A stretch of 64,000 nucleotides of DNA from Allacma fusca (GCA_947179485.1 OX359245.1:4941001-5005000); one strand, 5' to 3'; shown: positions 26,601 through 38,538, counted from the first letter of the stretch. The notes: generated by a model not told the origin, from the letters alone. Program-made: numbers and translations.

Positions 26601-27118
26601 GAGGCGACAAGAATAAAGTGAAATGCCCAAGCAAGGTGTTCACTTTGCCCCTCACAGCTACTTTTTCAATAGACAATTTAACTTATCGAGGAGATATTTT
26701 AAACTTGATCTATAATGAGAAAGAGGACCCTTTGCTCCACGAGAAGATTGAGTGGCATCTCTCCCCGGTCGTTAAATGGGATGATTTGAACGAGACGTTC
26801 CCGATACTGGAGCCCTTGGACAAAAATCACTGGACCCGTCAAACTGGAGACGAGATGTATGGTGCTGGATCCTGGATGCTGATAAGCTTGGTACTATTTC
26901 TGGCTGGAATCATCGGCGCTTTTATAGGATACAAAAAGTGCAAGAAGGTGCTGAAGCCACGAAAAGTGAGGAGGGCCAAGAGAAGACATCCCAAGGTTGA
27001 ATCTACACCGGAAACTGAAATGATCGAGCTAGAGCAGATTGGGGACGAGGACATCAGTGAAGACGTCCCGTCAGCAGCAAAGAAATTTCATCATGTTGAA
27101 GAAATTTCCATAGGTTAA
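20684..27118 (+). CDS. Gag-Pol-Env-like polyprotein of a Copia retrotransposon (2144 aa, intact)
   Basis: One frame, no stop. Gag region about 50-240; CCHC knuckle C279, C282, H287, C292. Protease DTGA 365-368. Integrase HHCC (H504, H509, C538, C541) and DDE (D569, D633, E669, the last two separated by 35 residues). Reverse transcriptase with D1172 and YVDD 1255-1258. RNase H D1421, E1462, D1499, ending near 1555. Then comes an envelope-like region: signal-type hydrophobic stretch 1598-1613; furin-type RDKR 1693-1696; hydrophobic stretch 1698-1721 directly behind it (fusion-peptide-like); predicted helical coiled region about 1722-1790; a cysteine-rich ectodomain with sequons at N1823, N1862, N1998, N2036; membrane span 2063-2084; basic then acidic tail. 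The order resembles class-I-like envelopes captured by other insect LTR elements; actual homology is unproven. A Gag-Pol-Env fusion without stop is unusual, and cleavage or splicing would be needed to release the glycoprotein. Confidence 0.95.
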   Translation: MSGQGSNPNSPSQVKKQAQAQAQNQGAAANAIPVMANQTVHRTYKLDSSKYQKLAGAHNYLDWRRALHAVFCGADMQDVVYGTTPYPSTGSDEDKKEWQRTDMAAYGIILMALDNKATILTRSCRTSAEMWNKLKSAYGASNSLSLEDLKDQFRELKVTPDCNAMEVLEKLQDLQGLINSQLKPGKGPLDEDDVISQCIHAMKGGYYESFVTMWRGQPEVERTMGNFQSQLRLFITHKQSDAPSERAMFAGHPKAQGGNPKANGNNANNGKAKKKPGTCHNCGKKGHWKAECRSEKKERKEQAPKEQKQEGNKDEKSQKPKQPQEIRACMLRPIYTPGKTIALSSTHFKPSTGRIRRSAFQWVCDTGASVHLCGQKDWFSTFEEFAEPWKLMAVSDRPVDCPGRGTIVLEAKVRGRWEPLVLDDVIYYPGGINLFSVGTYNRLGYRYMMDGTQSVFINKATGEETINATEVHDKIHIMNFRLPTSFPRALAVIGISRPISQRWHERMGHMNFEFLHKTFKDGAAHLREDDRIEKKYKCEICAITKMNNESFKTQTHDKQYETGELLHADLVHAAATSNQRCKYYLLVKDHASNYRLGYFQMDKTADCTVINLIDAVNFISTQTKNPVRRFKSDNGTEFKNSKWATFCSQRGIAHEFTPAYNPQSNGKIEREVQTITKMARAMLVEAGLGENHWQDAVAMAVYLLNRVLSTTNTKMSPIEMVTGKKPNLSHLRIFGCPAISGKQKDPAKWGKQGRKGLYVANVPDTKQYKMWDTVKKEYFYTRHALFYEEVMTTDAGVGKNPGKIFLNQLPESSVQEVETISSDEEPEDITIVKQVQFVPNPLHTPQMPAQIPAPPSPQPVFTPRLTSTPVKRTTIHPAGISKKYKETLKARSPSLLDTLAPEEPPRPESPIPGCSTRPSAPAQVQNDDPAVESDSDALVIDAGSGSLDSETDSDEEFQSANLDSTQSIPQVSWNDQLEQSIEEELADASRDTVVIPQVQSPPPTPGRSSGDTQPQSALRRTTRTTAGVPGPKFQAGFYVGVDCFHAVGNCPPEKIPDNYKVPKSFKDVRRNRFKFEWEEAMDQEHCSLIENRTWKLVKRPHNAKLLRNRWIFVEKKLPDGGIRRKARLVVKGYGQRPEIDFHETFAPVVRYETVRAVFFAIAQQNLQVIQFDVSTAFLNAPLDEEVYMEQPEGYEVSGGYVCKLEKGLYGLKQSPRNWHKLIKAKLISLGFVKSAYDSCLFTYNSGNTRMILALYVDDGLLAGNSKSSMDLILKELRATYKMTSTEDVRKFLGMEVIITDTQVMLHQETYIMEVAKRFSMEKCETSSIPMAANPDLDVDMFSKDHDPSLPYQELVGALLFISRCTRPDISFAVGKLSRYFQCYERKHWEAAKRVLRYLVTTKKLGLCYTRLAETSLKGYSDSDYAGDKKTRKSTSGIIFTLNDSPLHWKSQRQTLIAHSSTEAEYVALSEASKMGEWLRNLLADIDIYNVTLPFTIFTDNQSSMKLAANPEFHDRTKHIDVRHHYIRWLVETGQVEIKYLQTGRLVADILTKPLGRQQFEPKMELLSLTRKLTVDVKEPDQPQTSSQAVKRVCALSSLWNVILFMLFFPLVFCQKFQEGNAVIWRRSLTPAIEGYNSVAMRISLISPCKFLPTEGLTTMAAERIMKQCENQYEKLFLEELRMACPPKDTRLQRDKRELLTLIFLIIVVCTASAGIGIGLYALHKIDKLEITQLEIERTMDDLEEKVKINSVNLAKLKFEVDKMAQTINNLINDVHLFQEKVIEINYLVSYITSRLLVGRGVVQETRRLWNKKKMDNNFFDFMNVSLPCGQECPIEYAEFRRCSLDREDSELELLFAVPVMSNMTVLEADPFFLMLKDKDQTCKLEYIGPENALLSPEEDCLRAVDMRRESSTQLFAFRSTECMELETAKDEGKYYKTLRCLPSKPGDEKEFVQVKTHNNKFYIYCPGREYVRGGDKNKVKCPSKVFTLPLTATFSIDNLTYRGDILNLIYNEKEDPLLHEKIEWHLSPVVKWDDLNETFPILEPLDKNHWTRQTGDEMYGAGSWMLISLVLFLAGIIGAFIGYKKCKKVLKPRKVRRAKRRHPKVESTPETEMIELEQIGDEDISEDVPSAAKKFHHVEEISIG

Positions 27119-27195
27119 GAATTAATTAATATTTTGGGTTCTTTAATAATTCTGTGTATGTTTTTAATCAAGTTTATTTTACAGCAACTTACATT

Positions 27196-27203
27196 AAGGA
27201 GGG
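27196..27203 (+). other. Polypurine tract
   Basis: AAGGAGGG directly abuts the 3' LTR, the normal position of the plus-strand DNA primer of LTR retrotransposons. Confidence 0.75.
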
Positions 27204-27651
27204 TGTTGAAAGTTAAGTCATGGCAGAGTTATGTCTGACCATGCACTTTCAGTAATGTTCCGTTGAGTAATAATAAGTATTGATTACATCTCTGTGTGAT
27301 TGTGAGATGCTCGGGCAGTAGCTCAGTGTCAGCACTCCGTGACAGGATGTGCACACACAGCAGATTCCATAGTTAAGATGTAAAGGGGATTTCACACCTT
27401 GTGTTGAAATCCGGGCATGATGTTATTGGGTAATAAACATTTAACCTTTACTTATGATTATGAAATAGTCAAGAATGTATGTATGCACTACATTAGGGTG
27501 ATTATGAAATTATGACCGTTGGTCAATAATATAATAATACCATGACATTTCTGTACCTTATAAATATGTGTTTAGTTGTTAATAAAGAACAGTCGAAGAA
27601 CTGATATTGTGAAGGTATAAGCTTCGGTTTTCAGTCTCTTTTATTTCAATA
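27204..27651 (+). repeat. 3' LTR
   Basis: 448 bases, apparently identical to the 5' LTR, followed by the host duplication CTCTG (27652-27656). It carries the same TATAAATA and AATAAA signals; polyadenylation of the element's RNA should occur shortly after the AATAAA. Confidence 0.95.
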
Positions 27652-30600
27652 CTCTGTACAAAAAATGTGCCCCGTAACTCTTTGACTCCCCGACCCCGAC
27701 AGGTCAAAATCCCCTCCGACACCACGAAGGAGTAATTAAAAGAATATTTTGAGTAATTAATTCCCATAAGTAGCAATTATAATAATAGCTGGGACATTCT
27801 CTATGCATTTGAGCTTTCATGTATTTAATTAACTAAACATTGAGGCTAAAATTCTCACTGTGCCCCTTATTGCTCCAAAGTGAACTGTGTCCTCTCAAAA
27901 TAATTCCTCTTTCTCTCCCATCATCTCGGAAGAGTGCCACACACGGAATGAACTATCGGATAGATTTTGAGAGGGGAATAATTATATCTACTGCAAAAAA
28001 AAATATAATCTCATGACACACGAAACCCTTTGTACAATTAATGTCGCTACTTTATTTCAACAACAATAAGGGAATACAATGGACTGGAGGGGATGACATG
28101 ATCTTCACTGACTCCGCAAGCAAATCAATTATTGGGATGCATCCAAAATTATCCCCATTAATTATTTACAGACAGCTCCCAAGAGCAGTGGTCCCAGCAC
28201 AGAAGGCATGCAATTCTACATTGCTACTGTAGAACTGACTCCTGAATTTTATCTCTCTGCATTTACATCCTTACTGTGGGCTCTTCTCATGAGAGCACTA
28301 CGCTATCTCACCCAGGATATTCAAAATCTTGTCAAAGGAGCACACAAAAATCCAAACGGCTCAATTAAATCCTCACGTTTCTACACTTTGTCTCATACTG
28401 CCCCAATACAGAGAGAACGCTCTAGAGAACCCCCAAGATCCATGTCCACTGTATACAAAGTCCAAAAAAAAAGGATTTTATTAACGTTATATGTTCAAAT
28501 GATTTTTTTAAAAGGAAACCATAGTCGTACCAGGCCGTGCCCGCCCCAATTAATCTCACCACAAGTTAGGATCTTGCGAAATTTAAATAATTCGTTAATG
28601 GCATGAGCTCCACCAGGTTAGCCCAGGTTTGGGGAACCAGCTGGGCTTGTCAATGGGTAATAATAATTATAGACATGGCGTATCGCCCTAATTATGTACC
28701 TCTTAATGCTATTACATACTCTCTGTATAGGAAAATACCACTGAGTGAGGTCCCTCTGCAAAAATTATGAGCACAGAATAAGCACGGGAGTAGATACAGT
28801 ACTCAAGGGACTATAATACATTTGAGTCTCGCAAATTCTATAGACTCTCAAAATACCAGCACAGATCAAGCACCGTACAATTTGTCATAATTGAGTTGAG
28901 TCTGTTAAAAGTCTGAAAATCCTATGGGATTTTAGGGCTGCTTTAAAAAGAGGCCTATGTTATTTTGTCTACAGCATATGCAACGGTCTATGGCTATAAA
29001 TAATCCAATAAATTGTATTGAACTAACTCTCACACTCAAGAGGTAAAACTGCTAGAACTTCTTCATATGCTTATGAATGAAAAATTATAAAATCTTAAAA
29101 CAATCATAAGCAATATTGTGATAAATAAAATAAACGGCGTCCAAGTCCTACAGAATATTTCCCCAACGGATTTGCCCAAAAGCATGTGTTTTACATCTCT
29201 GTAACATTTTTTTTATATTTGTAATCTCTTGGAAGATAAGATTTTGTTAGTATAGTCTCCATCCCATATGTTTCCAAACAGGAATGGAAGGGAAGAAAAA
29301 AATAAAGAAACTTATTGTTAGCGTTCCCACAAATGCACAAAGTCACAGTGGCCCGTCCGGACATAACCAGAAAAACTAGAACAATGTATGTTCAACCTTA
29401 TCTGATTGTCATCAATTTCATCAAGTGTGGAACAAAAATGTGAGGATTGAGCACAGACAGGGTAGAGTCAAAAAGGTATCAAATCATAGGGAGAAGTATA
29501 AACTCTGTTCAAATAAAATGTTTCTCCCCTATACAGAAATTTTTTATTTTTTTATTATCATGACATTTTATTATTACGGACACTCAGTTTGTGCATCTAT
29601 AGTTATACATATGTATGTATGTGTACATAGATATATATAAGTGAAGGATTCCATATATGTATATGGAAACAGTTTAAATGGAGATATCCGGCCTCCCATA
29701 ATTTTCTTGGGTTATGGTCTCAGTCCCTGCGTCTCTGGAAGGTTTAGTTTTGGCTGGTTTTGGGTGGAGGTGTATTGTAAGTAAGAACGTACTTCCACAA
29801 ATTTTTCCCCCCCTTTCCATCCTGCAATTTTAAACAACAGGCCAACAATAACCCATTTTCTGTCTAATTTTTGATATGAAACTTTTCTCTAGTACTATGT
29901 TTCCACATTTTTTTTTCTACCCTTGTGTAGAGCATAGGGGTATTTTTATAGGAGGATTTGATGTATGTATAGATATGCATATACGGGTGTAAGTGGAGGT
30001 ACTTACTTATACTGAAAAGGAACAGGTCCGACGCTTAGCGAATACAAAGAATAATAATAATATTGTATTTTCGAGGGAAATATTTTTCCAGAGGAAAAAG
30101 TCCCAATCACGCGATGCTCCATATAGGATGGAAAAGTTGGGTTGAGGACTGTCCATCTATGACTTACCCTAATATTCAGAGCTCCTTATTTAAGATACGT
30201 TAGGATTGAATTAGTGTGTATTTATATGTAGACTCTATTTTGGAAGAAAATAACCTCTTGAAATAAGACTCGGAAAGTTGTATGTAGCTTTAATGTAAAG
30301 ACATGTGTGTACATATTTTTTTATAGATATGGATGTAATGAGTACAGTGGATCCTTCCTATGTAGGAGGATCATTTTGAGAGACTTTTACTTTTACAGGG
30401 AAAAGACAAAATAAAAAGGTGTTGGTATGAGGGTCTACATAAACACAGTGTCGTTTAAATCCAATGGTTAATTAAATTACAGGGACCTGCTCTGAAATGA
30501 CTGAAGATGCTCATACAGTAGACAGAAACATCAAGTACAATTTTGGATTTCCAACTAACATCATCTTCAAGGATTGGGAAAAAATTGTGAGGTCCATTAT

Positions 30601-32407
30601 CTATCTATCTACATCTGCGTGGACTAGAAAACACACAGTTCAACGAAAAATACCCGCATCCACGGGAAGAACAAGTCTCATTTTAAGTGTTAACTGTAGA
30701 TAGGTATTGTATTTTTTGTATGCAATTAAGTCCAATTATTAGAATAAATCAGAACTGATTCTTTCAAATGCTTACAGTTTCCATCCGAAGGTTGCATTTC
30801 AACATTATTTCTCGACTCAAGGCAAAGAAATGGAGCGATGTAACAATATGTTATTTCAAGAGCCATGTATATATGAAACACGTCTGTGCACATTTATAAG
30901 ATACTATTAGATTAGCTTGGCAATTTACACAATTCAAATAAAGCCAAGTCTCGCTGGTTACCTCTCTTTACAATGTTGATCTTATCTTACTGCCACAGTT
31001 TAAAGGCAATTTGTGAGAATATAAATGACCGTGCTGAAATAAATTGAGAATTGAAATATTTCTGGAGAGAGAAATCAATACGCCGTCCTCCTAAGACAGT
31101 TCATATTATTTGACGTAATTAATAATTACAGTAGATGAGGGAGAGATATTTTCAAAGGAAATAGATTCTAAAGAAAGAATGTTTTGTAATGAATATCTAA
31201 CTCTACGCAATCAACTGAGGGATTTAAAAGAAAACGACCCAAAGGGAACAATAACTGGACGCAAGCAGTTTAGAGGATTACAAGTAATTATTTACCTTGA
31301 CTGGACGGAGACAGTCTCTCAAGAATAGATTGATTAGAATTAAATTAATTTTGGGACCACGTAGGCCAAATAACAGTCCGAAGGATTTAAAAAATAATGG
31401 AGTGTCTGTCATTTGATCCCAAATGGTCTATAATTTACGAGGAGATGCCCAGAAATCAAAATGGTCTATAGACAAAAAACCAAACTGTCTCCGTGTCTCA
31501 CCAAAAACATAAAAAAAGGAGCTACATGCAGATTCCCTTAATACAAAAATGATCTACAGGAAGTTCCACTGAAGCACAAAATGCTCTATGTGGAATTTCG
31601 TTTAAGAGCAAATTAAACTGTATGGAGATTCATCCACACCAAAATGATACACAAAAAAGTTTTACAAAAAATCCAAAAGCGTCTAAATGCAATTATAATT
31701 ATTATAGTTTCACTACATACCCCCCAAAAAAAAGTGGAGCACAAGTATCTACATACGTATGCTGGAACTAAAAACAAAAGATTCATGTAATTACCTGGAG
31801 TTTCACTAAATACAAAATATTCTGTCAGTGTGGGCTCATCCCGTCTCATTGCAAAATACAAAGGATTTACAAAATCTGAATATCTCACTAAATACGAAAG
31901 GATGAGAGTCCGCAGTGACAAAAAATACAAAACCATCCATGCACAACATGACAACCGCAAACTGTAAAAAGGCTAAAAAATGTAAATAGTCCCTCAGAAC
32001 TGGACCCCACAGGAAAAATGGTCCTAGTAATTACATTACCACATTATTCGAACTATTAAAATGATTTTAAAACTACAAGTTTTGCATTTGAATTAAAAAT
32101 TCTTGTATTTATTTCCCTTTCCACTTAAAGTCCCATACATTGGATTCCCTTCATAAATTTTTACTCCAAAGCTTTACTTCTAGTTTGAAATTATATTTAG
32201 CACATTTCCACCCTCCACCAGGAAGATCTCCCAGGGATACGAATATGTCTTTATGAAGTCATATTTGATTAATTTTGAATTTCTAACTCCTTTACGGCCA
32301 TTGTACATACAAAAGGCTTGTAAATTGTACTTCAGTGTGATTTTATAAAACAAATGTACTGTAATAAATAATATGAGTATACCAAAAAGGAGCTGAAGGA
32401 AAGTACA

Positions 32408-32408
<1 letters not shown>

Positions 32409-32464
<56 letters not shown>
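32409..32464. repeat. (GA)n microsatellite
   Basis: Near-perfect GA dinucleotide run of 56 bases, interrupted by GG doublets near 32430 and at its end. Confidence 0.97.
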
Positions 32465-32467
<3 letters not shown>

Positions 32468-35400
32468 GGTCGGACCAAAGAGCGCAGAGCCTTGTACGTT
32501 ACAAAACCGCCATGGACTAAGTAGTAGTACATTGTTATTATAATAATAATAGAAAATAAGTGTTTCTGGTAGGGAAGAAATAATGCTTGCGCCTGTCAAT
32601 CACACCATGTTTTTGCATGAGAAAAATAATATGGCCAATGGCAATAAATCGCATGTCACCACTCCAATTGCATGATCTCTTATCACAGTCCGAGTAGAAA
32701 ATTTCTCAGAGGATTATTATCCAACTCCACTCACTCCTGTGCCTCTCTAACTCTATAGATATATACTCATAGGGTCTTGATATATATTTCCCTATATATA
32801 TATACCCTCCTCCCCACATCAAATAATATATACCCTGTGGAATTAAATGCCTGTTTGTGCACACTTTTCTATGTCCCATTTGTCTGGTCTGGTCTGACTA
32901 TGTGTGTGTGTGTGTGTGTGTTTTTGTATGTGTGTGTATGTGGAGGATATACAACCGTATTGTGGGGAGACTTTCATATTTTTTTACATTTCCAAACAGG
33001 GGGTAGCGACTATCAAAAGGTATCATTCGGGTCGGGACTACTAGTACATGAGTCTAGACATTCCTCCTTTTTTGAGAGAGAGAGAGAGAGAGAGAGAGGA
33101 AAGAAAAACAACGAGCAGTCAGGATTTATATGTACATTCCCCATGCTTTTACATAGTAGGTAATATTTAGTGCATTTATTATATGGGGATTTGAGGGTGC
33201 GAGGTCTGTTTTGTATTTGATATCAAATGTTTCCTCTTTGATAGGTTTTGTCCCTCTCTCTCTCTCTCTCTATCGGTTGAAGTCAAATTATACAAAGTGC
33301 CCGCTAATTTCTCATTGGGGGTCAATACAATACACATTTCCATTATTAATTCATACCCACTTGTTCCTCCTACTCCTTTACATTGCTCCAGGATCGGTCT
33401 CTCTTCTCTAATCAATTTAATGCTAGTTATCATCTTCCCAAATATTTTTTTTCCCCTCTGGGAAAAATACCCTCTCACAAAAGCAACAGACCCAGCTGCG
33501 CACTTGTGGGTCTTCAGATCTGTGAATTCCAAATTAAAAATGCAGACGCAGGTGGTGGAAGGGAATTCCTGGGTTTTTGGAACAAGCCCAACATTTTCCA
33601 GCCCACTCGACAAATCCTATAAGTGCTACAATTTTCATTTATCTATAGTCTCTGTAAATTCACATTCTGTTAAAAAAAAACCATGGATTTTGAAGGGAGT
33701 TTTTTTTAGAGAGAGTAATTTATTAGCTATATAGGGACTCTATCAAAAAATATATTTGTGAAGAAGGGAATTTTGAAACCTTGTTTTTGTTTTAGTATGG
33801 AGACGGAGAGGCCGAGCATAGGTCACCCCTGTAATAATATTAATAATTACGTGACAATTAAATCCTAGGGGTTGCAAATCCCTGGCTAATCTTTAACTTG
33901 CGTTTTTATGAGGGAGCTTAATTTCAAAATCCTGTGTGAGACCAATCTTTGAGGGAGATAAAATATCAGATCTTTTGGGTTAGATGGAGGGAAATACATT
34001 CATTTGCTTTTATCTAGAAGGTGCATAGCGTGACGGTGGGATTGGAAAGTCTGGTGACTATGAGAGTGGATGAATTGTTGGGGATAGTCTATATATGTAT
34101 ATGTAATTACTGTATATGTATTATCTATATCTTATTATTATTATAGTTTTTATGGAGCTCTGTAATTTTCAGGGAGAGCAGCAGCTTCTTACTACCTCTA
34201 TAAATGATTGTCTGCGCAAAATATGACTTGGGCATTGAAGACAAGTTAAAAAGGGAGGAAGTGAAATGGAGGAGCGTGTTTGTATTTTTTTTTATTTTTA
34301 TTTTAGATATAGATATTGTTATTGTGTGCTTGGCGCATTTGAGACATCGAGACCCAGGAAGTCAAATGTTTCTGTCAACTTGGGATTCTCAAAGGAACAA
34401 TTGAACAAATGTTCCATTTTGTTTCAAGCTAATCATCAAATGCTGCTAATTAATATTTTCCCTTGACTTTTGATATCTATAGGTATAGAATTTTACTTGA
34501 AAGGAGTATGTTCACAGTGGTAATTAAATAATTCCCTCGAAAGTCGTTTCTCTTCCTTATTCTCACATCGGGATTGGTTACCTCTAGCGATTAAAGATGA
34601 AAAAGATTACAAAAGCAGCCCTCAATATTAATGGGTTGCTTCAAAATTGATTTTGTATTAACAAATTGTACATACATACATATATGTAGATGCATTCGGT
34701 ACTTGGTACTTATAGCAAATGGAGTAAAATCATCTTTGGGGTAAAATGAGATGCGTTCGAACATTTAGATACTAAGTCCTCGCAGGACAAATGTCACGTG
34801 CTAGCTTCACACGTGACTGGCGTCGTGGCGTCTCGGTTGGTCCAAAAAATACGGGCTGTTGAAATTTCAATTACAATATTTTCAACTACTTGGACCTGCG
34901 GATCACAAAATGTGGTCCAGTTATTTAATAAAAACATTTTTTTAAACTAAGAAGCTGTGTTTTTATTTCAAACAAAAGTCCATCTTATTTTTTCTTTGAG
35001 GAAATCTAGTATTGTAACTTGCTCCACTCCAATTTCAAAGAATCTTCCATGACTTCTGGTCCTCCCGTGAGAATTTTTGTTTTCACATTTTTATTTTCAC
35101 AATTCATAATTACAAGGAGAAAATTGTACTCATCTTTAAAAAATTGCAAGTAAAATTCCGAACTGTCAGGGTACTATAGTTTAATTTTAATCATGTGTGG
35201 AAATAACAGCTGCTAAGCTACTTGCAAGATGTCTTCTCTGATTGAACAAAGGGAACGGTCATGTGTGTTGTATCCCACTTTTTGGATTAATACTTGCGAT
35301 TTAGTAGAAAAGAGAACGACCCTTTGTAGCATGATGTTGGATTTGACACTCAAAAGTTCAGATGTTGCAAGTTGCAATTACATTCAAAGTTATTTTTCAA

Positions 35401-38016
35401 AGTAGCTTTTCAAATGTTTCGTAGCGATTGCAGTTGCACCGCTTACAGCATCGCGAAAATTCCATTTTGTTATAAATTGATGTTAAAGGGACCCAGCACA
35501 GATATGCATCGACGCAGGAGGCGATGCATCGGGGATTATTACCGTATTTCAAAAATCAAAAAGGGAATAATTATCAGGTTTGATTGAAGTAATTCTCTCG
35601 GGGAAGTCGGATCTGTTCTAAGATTTTGTATTTTTTTTTCAGGAATGCTAACGGTGTCCGTGTTTGCACAAGACCAGATATCTAATTATTGCGGTAATTG
35701 TTCCATTGAGGGGGTAAAATCCGTGAAATCCGATACTGGATATTGCAATGATATAGCTCAGCTTCACCAAGAAGTGAACATGGTTTGATTCCTTGGCTAC
35801 ACCCCGTGTTTCCCCTCTGGATGAAGATTCTTCACTAAAACTGCTGGTATTGGAAATGTGAAAGGGCTGAAATTGTCAACATTACGACTATTACTAATTT
35901 ATGAGATGTCAATTTGGTAAATCTAATATGCTATTATTGAATTATTGTTACATGTGCTGCAGAGCCTGCTAACTCAGATCCTGATATTCTAGTTTTAAGA
36001 TTTTGTTCGATAAAGGAAATTACTTCTCTTGTAATATGAACAGAAGCTTGAAGTTATTGCAACTTCTTCTAATCTGCCAGTTGGTTCAATTCGGATGTAA
36101 TTATAAATTCTCAGTTGGATTCCACTGATGCAGGAGCCTCGAAGTCTCAAAAGAGACCTACAAATGTCCAATGACCGAATGACACTGAATCTAGAGGAGT
36201 TCATTGGAGCACGTGGGATGAAATGGGTCTGAATCAGGAATAGCATGTTAATGAGATTTGAGGGAATTTTATATTGACTCTCATACCCCAAGCCCTATAT
36301 GTATAAGGGTAGCTGAGATGATCCTCATCCCTGTATCTTGACATGATATCAATTATTGCAGTACAAAATCCGAGGCTATCCCAAGGAATGTCTGGTGGTG
36401 GTTTCGACATCCTCCGTGTACAGAACACTCTGGCTGTTAAGACACCTCCTTGTCAGAGACTTCTCTCCTGAAGGTTATTAAAAAATGGTAGGGTAATTTC
36501 CGTGAGTTCATCACTTTTAATCACATTTTTTTTACCTTGAGAGAGCTGGATTGAGTTATTATTTAATTCCCGTGTTTTTTTTTGTTTTTTGTTTAGGGCT
36601 CCTCTCATAAAGACAGTCCACTGGGGTCCGTGGCTTTGTGATCCCGAAAAGAAAGTGTATCTCATGATAAGTGACAATAAGTCGAGACAATGAGAGCCAC
36701 ACATACTCTTCACACTTGACATGATACTCGCAACCTGGCGTTTTGAAACCCAAAAACGCACACACAGACACACACACACACACACACACGAAACGCTACA
36801 GTCCATGTACATACGTATCCCGACCCATGTGTATTTTGTCTGTTCGTTCCTCATGAAATTTCGTGAATGAAAACGGCTCTTCGTTGCATTTCCTCCTCAG
36901 ACATAGTTTTATATTATTTTAATCACATTGATTCCCTCCCACACAAATGCATCGTCATGTGTCTCCCAGAACCCAAACAAACCTCATGGCTCTGGTGGAA
37001 TGCCTTGTCTGACTCTTCCTAACGGGATTTTAATATTTACAAAATCCAATAAAATAATTATTATTATTGTAGTGTCTTAAAAATTTTAAATGCTCAGATA
37101 TTTTTGTCCGTGCCTCTCCGTATTGTAACCATCTGATGTATTCTATTATAATTTGTTACAGGGTGCTGAGGGATTATTTGCATTTAGTGGCTAAAGAACT
37201 CAGTGTCTTATTGTGAACTGTGATAAATGTACGAAATTATTTACTACACAATACAGAATTCAAAGTGCGGGACAATTTTTCCGAACTAAATACTAATATC
37301 TGTGTAATATTAATTAGCAGCAGTGGATTCGTTCTGTAATGACAAACTCATCACTTAAATTTTTGTGCCCAGCTCCAATAGAACTTTTCCCATTAACTTC
37401 AATTCGTGTGTTCAAATCTGGAAAATGTTAGAGTCCTGGGATTCGAATGAGTTCTCAGATAATGTTATATGCACCTTTCGTTCGGACAGTATCGGATATT
37501 TCCACCGGCTCCTCTTTGAAGTAATTACATTCCCAAGATCCCCAGATATTTAAATTTGAGTTTCGGGAAATAACAAGAGGATTTTATTAAGACCTTGTAG
37601 AATATTTGTACTTGAGCACAGTAGCGTTTGTTATTTGAGTCCGAGACTGGAGCGTCGATTGAGAAATACTGTTCAGAAGCGCCGTATGTAGTGTTGGAGA
37701 TGTCAAAAATTCAGTGTGGTTTTACTGCTCAGAATTATAGCACGAGGTGCAGAAATTAGAAGAGAATACAATTCAGAGAGGGATTTCATCTCGCAATTTT
37801 AGCTCCCAGTTTTATTAAGTCCTAGGGATCATTAAGTGTGACATAACTTGTGGGTATTGATTCCGGGTTGATTATTCAAAACCCTATTGGGTTTTGAATA
37901 AGTTTATAGCATTTATTTTCAAATCACATGTACTTCACCAGCCCTACGAGTATCTACAAGCAGAGTGAAATCTCCTTACAAGGGATTCCCAAGGGCTCCG
38001 ATAGATTCTTAACCAA

Positions 38017-38190
38017 TGTAAAAATCTCCCATGTAAAAACCTCCCTTGTAAAAATCTCGCTTGTAAAAATCTCCCTTGCAAAAATCTCCCTTGAAAAAAT
38101 CTCCCTTGTAAAAATCTCCCTTGTAAAAATCTCTCTTGCAAAAATCTCCCTTGTAAAAATTCCCCCTTGTAAAAAATCTCCCTTGTCAAA
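38017..38190. repeat. 15-bp minisatellite, about 11-12 copies
   Basis: The unit is TTGTAAAAATCTCCC with scattered substitutions and one- to two-base length changes at the right end. Because 15 is a multiple of three and the unit lacks stops on both strands, both strands show spurious repetitive open frames (repeats of KISLV and GRFLQ). Confidence 0.92.
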
Positions 38191-38538
38191 GTAGCATCTT
38201 AAGCCTGCGAATAAATTCGGCTGACAAGATCCACATCCACATATCCTTCCAAACGGATCTCTTACAAAAATATTTTACTCCAAAATAAAATTTGGCTCCC
38301 TCTCCAACAGACAACCCAACATCTTGTGGAAGGACCTATACTGCCAAAATAGAATCCAAAGGAAAGGAATGAAAGCTTTGGATTATGTCACACTTGAGCG
38401 AATAAGGACTTTTATAGTAGATGCTTATTTTTTGAGTGTATTAATAGAAACGCTATGATACATACATACATATAAACCCACAACCTTAAAAGCTATCTGT
38501 GGTTTCCACAATTGAGAATCCTCCCAACAACTGGAACC

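Larger units (their letters stand above)
19702..27651 (+). mobile_element. Complete Copia-type LTR retrotransposon with envelope-like domain
   Basis: Two 448-bp LTRs bracket an 8-kb element, and the host sequence CTCTG is duplicated outside (19697-19701, 27652-27656). The internal frame gives gag, protease, integrase, reverse transcriptase, RNase H. Integrase before reverse transcriptase is the Copia (Pseudoviridae) order, opposite to Gypsy. An envelope-like region follows in the same frame. A polypurine tract (AAGGAGGG, 27196-27203) immediately precedes the 3' LTR. Everything needed for a functional element is present and uninterrupted, so this is a recent insertion. Confidence 0.96.

Noticed and set aside
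28208..28606. 132-codon plus-strand frame after the retrotransposon
   Set aside because: No family resemblance, low-information composition and no splice or promoter context.
32180..32599. Ser-Leu repeat open frames (also at 42.8, 51.3, 56.3-57.3 kb)
   Set aside because: They are translations of (GA)/(CT) microsatellites.
37928..38194. Repetitive proteins on both strands
   Set aside because: A 15-bp tandem repeat without stops explains both; no start context, splice sites or family.
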